A stretch of DNA of 64,000 bases. It comes from Rhodospirillaceae bacterium. Its GTDB lineage: Bacteria; Pseudomonadota; Alphaproteobacteria; MPNO01; UBA2964. The stretch spans positions 168,787 to 232,786 of the forward strand of contig PAPV01000004.1 of NCBI GenBank assembly GCA_002709075.1. Reading direction: 5' to 3'. The notes under the pieces are model-generated. The model had not been told where the DNA came from. It ran no database searches and saw only the letters and a program-made list of their open reading frames with translations. Within the stretch, counting starts at the first letter, position 1. Every line of letters begins with the position of its first letter. The position numbers were made by a program, and so were the translations under genes. Positions 60,668-64,000 of this stretch are shown here, in pieces.

Positions 60668-63040
60668 TTAGTTTAAAGAGTCATATGCAGCTAGCACAGC
60701 GTTGGTTACGATATCTGAAACCCCAGCGTCTAAGCGGGCTATTTGAACTGGTTTATCCAGACCAACCAACATAGGACCTATCACATTAGCCCCTGCAAGT
60801 TTTTGAAGAATGCGGGATGAAATTGAAGCTGAAAAAAGATCGGGCATAATTAATACGTTAGCAGGACTTTTTAAGCGATTAAAAGGGTAAACATCATTCA
60901 TTGACGGGTCCAGAGCTGTGTTTACGGATATTTCACCTTCGTAGCTAAAGCTTACTTTCTTACGGTCTAATATATTTACTGCCGCGCGAATAACATCAAT
61001 TCGTTCACTCTCTCTTCCACCAAAACTGGAGTGTGAGACCAGTGCAACTCGTGGATCATGTCCCATTGCTCGAGCCCGTTCTGCTGCCTGGGCCGCAATT
61101 TCTGCAAGTTGTTGGGCTGAAGGCGTTTCGTTTACAATCGTATCGGCTATAAATACGGTACGATCTCTAACTGTGACAATCGATAAACCAAAAAGTGCTT
61201 TGCCTTTTTTTATATCAATAGCGCGAAGTACATCGTTCCAACTTTTTGGTGCATTTCGCGTAAGACCTGTAACCATGCCGTCTGCATCGCCATTTGCAAT
61301 CATACATGCTGCGAAAATATTCCTATCTGTTACCACCATTCTTTGGCAGTCGCGCCGAAGATGTCCCCGTCTTTGTAGTCGGGTGTAAAGGTAGTTTGTA
61401 TATCTTGCATTGTTTTTTGATAACTTTGCATTGTGGATCTCTAATTTGTCAGCGCCTGGTAGGCCGAGTGTTTTTATTTTTTCTTTAATGAGATCTTCGC
61501 GTCCAATTAGGATTGGTGTTCCATATCCAGCGTTACGAAAGGTAAGCGCTGCCCTGATCACCGGCTGTTCTTCTCCCTCAGCAAAAACAATCCTTCGAGG
61601 GTTACGTTTTACCGCCTCGAAAATAGTGTGCAGTCGACCCACCGTTGGATCCATGCGCTCAGCTAGTGATAGGCGATAAATTTCTGCGTCAGGTATTTTT
61701 ATTCTGGAGACACCAGTTGCTGTAGCGGCTTCGGCTACTGCTGGTGGCACGGCAGTTATCAAACGAGGATCGAACGGGGTTGGAATAATATAATCTGGCC
61801 CAAAGGTTAGTCTTTGTCCTGAATATGCTTCCGCAACTTCATCCGGTACATCTTCACGTGCGAGTTTTGCAAGCGCTTGTGCTGCCGCAATCTTCATTTC
61901 ATTATTTATTCTCCTCGCCCGTACATCAAGCGCACCGCGAAATATATATGGAAAACCGAGAACATTGTTTATTTGATTAGCATAATCCGAGCGGCCTGTA
62001 GCGATAATGGCATCATCGCGCACTGATCTTGCATCTTCCGGAGTTATTTCAGGGTTAGGGTTAGCTAGTGCAAAAATTATAGGCGCGTTGGCCATGGATT
62101 GAATCATTTTTTTTGTGACCGCATTTCCTACAGATACACCGAAGAATATGTCTGCACCCATCATAGCCTCCTCCAAGGAGCGAGCTTTAGTAGTTGCTGC
62201 ATATGCAGACTTCCACTGGTTCATCCCCTCTTCTCGACCTTGATAAACAACACCATTTGAGTCACACAAAATTATATTATCGCGTGGAAGTCCCATCGCC
62301 AAAAAGAGATCAAGGGATGCAATTGCTGCTGCCCCGGCTCCATTCACTACAACTTTTGGCGTAGTGAGTTTTCGACCTGTTATTTCTAAGGCATTGATTA
62401 ATCCAGCAGCAGCTATTACTGCAGTTCCATGCTGATCGTCATGAAAAATTGGGATGTCCATGAGCTCACGCAATCGTTCCTCTATTACGAAGCAGGCGGG
62501 AGCTGCAATATCCTCGAGGTTTATGCCACCAAACCCGGGTCCGAGATAGCGAACGCAATTAACAAATTGATCGATGTTTGATGTGTCAACTTCTAAATCT
62601 ACCGCATCGATATCGGCGAATCGTTTAAACAAGACACATTTGCCTTCCATCACAGGCTTTGCCCCTAAGGCTCCTAGATCACCTAGTCCTAATACTGCAG
62701 TTCCGTTAGAGATCACTGCAACCATGTTGCCTTTGTTGGTATAATCAAATGCGCTGTCTTCATTTTTTGCAATTTTTAGGCAAGGGGCTGCTACCCCGGG
62801 AGAATATGCGAGGGATAAATCCCGTTGAGTGGTTATGGATTTCAGTGGTTGGATTGATAATTTTCCGGGTGGTGGCCCGGCGTGAAGAGCTAAAGCTTCT
62901 CGCTCGAGGTTCGATATCGAAGCTTTATTCGTAGTCAATTTTTCAGCCACTGGTGCTTTTTCTTTCTTTCTATCCATGACGAGTTTTTCCTCTTCGACCT
63001 TTATAACTTGCACTGTGATGGTAATGCTGCTTCGGCGCAA
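60668..63040 (-). CDS. maeB: NADP-dependent malic enzyme with C-terminal phosphotransacetylase-like domain
   Basis: [35 protein letters not shown]-terminal PTA domain ([19 protein letters not shown]..). True start is probably within the first about 20 codons of the ORF ([10 protein letters not shown]). Confidence 0.95.
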   Translation of the reverse strand: MRRSSITITVQVIKVEEEKLVMDRKKEKAPVAEKLTTNKASISNLEREALALHAGPPPGKLSIQPLKSITTQRDLSLAYSPGVAAPCLKIAKNEDSAFDYTNKGNMVAVISNGTAVLGLGDLGALGAKPVMEGKCVLFKRFADIDAVDLEVDTSNIDQFVNCVRYLGPGFGGINLEDIAAPACFVIEERLRELMDIPIFHDDQHGTAVIAAAGLINALEITGRKLTTPKVVVNGAGAAAIASLDLFLAMGLPRDNIILCDSNGVVYQGREEGMNQWKSAYAATTKARSLEEAMMGADIFFGVSVGNAVTKKMIQSMANAPIIFALANPNPEITPEDARSVRDDAIIATGRSDYANQINNVLGFPYIFRGALDVRARRINNEMKIAAAQALAKLAREDVPDEVAEAYSGQRLTFGPDYIIPTPFDPRLITAVPPAVAEAATATGVSRIKIPDAEIYRLSLAERMDPTVGRLHTIFEAVKRNPRRIVFAEGEEQPVIRAALTFRNAGYGTPILIGREDLIKEKIKTLGLPGADKLEIHNAKLSKNNARYTNYLYTRLQRRGHLRRDCQRMVVTDRNIFAACMIANGDADGMVTGLTRNAPKSWNDVLRAIDIKKGKALFGLSIVTVRDRTVFIADTIVNETPSAQQLAEIAAQAAERARAMGHDPRVALVSHSSFGGRESERIDVIRAAVNILDRKKVSFSYEGEISVNTALDPSMNDVYPFNRLKSPANVLIMPDLFSASISSRILQKLAGANVIGPMLVGLDKPVQIARLDAGVSDIVTNAVLAAYDSLN

Positions 63041-63139
63041 GCGTTTGACTGACTGACTGCAGATGTCCCATTATCAATGGGTCAAGGTAGCATCGGTAAA
63101 CATATCTCAGTAATTAATGAGGACAGATCTAAAAACAGA

Positions 63140-64000
63140 ATGAAAAAACACAAAAAAAATTCGAATAAAGATTTGGAACCAACACCAATGATGGCACAAT
63201 ATTTAACGATAAAAAGTGCCCACCCTGATAGTTTATTATTTTATCGCATGGGTGATTTCTACGAGCTTTTTTTCGATGATGCAGTTAATGCATCGATTGC
63301 ATTAGATATAACACTTACTAAGCGTGGAAAGCACAGAGGTGCCGATATACCAATGTGCGGTGTTCCCGTTCATACTGCTGAAACTTATCTTGCGCGTTTG
63401 ATTAGGAAAGGTTTTCGTGTTGCGGTTTGTGAACAAACCGAAAATCCGGATGAAGCTAAAAAGCGCGGCTCGAAGTCAGTAGTGCAAAGGGAAGTTGTTC
63501 GAATTGTTACGTCTGGAACTTTAACCGAAGAAGCTCTTTTAGAGTCAGGAAAACATAATTTTATTGCCGCTCTCGGGGAAGTGCAGAGTGTTTTTGGCCT
63601 CTCTTGGCTCGACATATCAACGGGTAGCTTCTTTGTACAGGAAGTAACAGCAGGTTCGTTAACATCTGTTATAGCAAGAATCGAACCGAATGAATTGCTG
63701 ATACCGGAAAATCTAGAAGCGAATTCGGTCTTATTAAAATCTCTAGAGGATGCCTGCGCTAGGGTGGTGCCGATATCCTCTGTACGATTTGATAGTCAGA
63801 ATGGGCGCCGCCAGCTAGAAGTAGCTTATAAGGTTGCCTCGTTGGAGGCTTTTGGTTTGTTTACCCGAGCAGAAATTTCGGCAGCAGGTGCTCTTCTGGA
63901 TTATATAAAACTCACCCAAAAAGGGCGATTGCCGAGGCTAAATCCTCTTCAGCAATTGCGTGCAGGCGAAGTCATGGAGGTTGATGCTGCAACAAGGCGT
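63140..64000 (+). CDS. mutS: DNA mismatch repair protein MutS (3' truncated by window edge)
   Basis: ATG 63140: [88 protein letters not shown]. Confidence 0.97.
   Translation, partial: MKKHKKNSNKDLEPTPMMAQYLTIKSAHPDSLLFYRMGDFYELFFDDAVNASIALDITLTKRGKHRGADIPMCGVPVHTAETYLARLIRKGFRVAVCEQTENPDEAKKRGSKSVVQREVVRIVTSGTLTEEALLESGKHNFIAALGEVQSVFGLSWLDISTGSFFVQEVTAGSLTSVIARIEPNELLIPENLEANSVLLKSLEDACARVVPISSVRFDSQNGRRQLEVAYKVASLEAFGLFTRAEISAAGALLDYIKLTQKGRLPRLNPLQQLRAGEVMEVDAATRR

Noticed and set aside
1-64000. CRISPR arrays, toxin-antitoxin, restriction-modification, retron, prophage or BGC-like systems
   Set aside because: No repeat-spacer arrays, reverse transcriptase, nuclease/methylase pairs, integrase or phage structural genes seen among ORFs or intergenic regions.

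Overview
The window is ordinary, gene-dense alphaproteobacterial chromosome, AT-rich by inspection and dominated by core housekeeping genes. Gene order, left to right: yggS (partial), JmjC/cupin protein, porin, DUF3576 lipoprotein, leuS-lptE-holA, parB-parA-rsmG-mnmG-mnmE, an ogt/dienelactone-hydrolase/quinone-oxidoreductase insertion, rho, hemE, ppsR, aroE-coaE-dnaQ, secB, fxsA, Tim44-like, mltA, Smr, hslUV, his cluster, HIT, PAP2, gshB, BON lipoprotein, rsmI, LpoA-like, hemW-rdgB-rph, hrcA-grpE-dnaK-dnaJ-dapB, DUF2244, nth, bactofilin, EI24, adenosine kinase, AmpG-like, phoB-phoU-pstBACS-phoR, maeB, mutS (partial). I found no CRISPR array, IS element, prophage, rRNA or tRNA, and no obvious new multi-gene system. 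The most interesting signals are non-coding or decayed: (1) a candidate oriC in the hemE/ppsR intergenic region with DnaA-box-like sites, supported by two near-perfect parS sites 6.5-8.5 kb away next to parAB; (2) a decayed maf gene at its syntenic position between ppsR and aroE, containing a 24-bp perfect palindrome nested in 9-bp inverted repeats; (3) a probable yraN (UPF0102) remnant upstream of gshB; (4) a four-unit 11-bp Pho-box-like array upstream of pstS; (5) an RpoH-type promoter in front of hslVU; (6) a possible 45-aa membrane microprotein. All calls come from reading the sequence and ORF translations; no database search was run.
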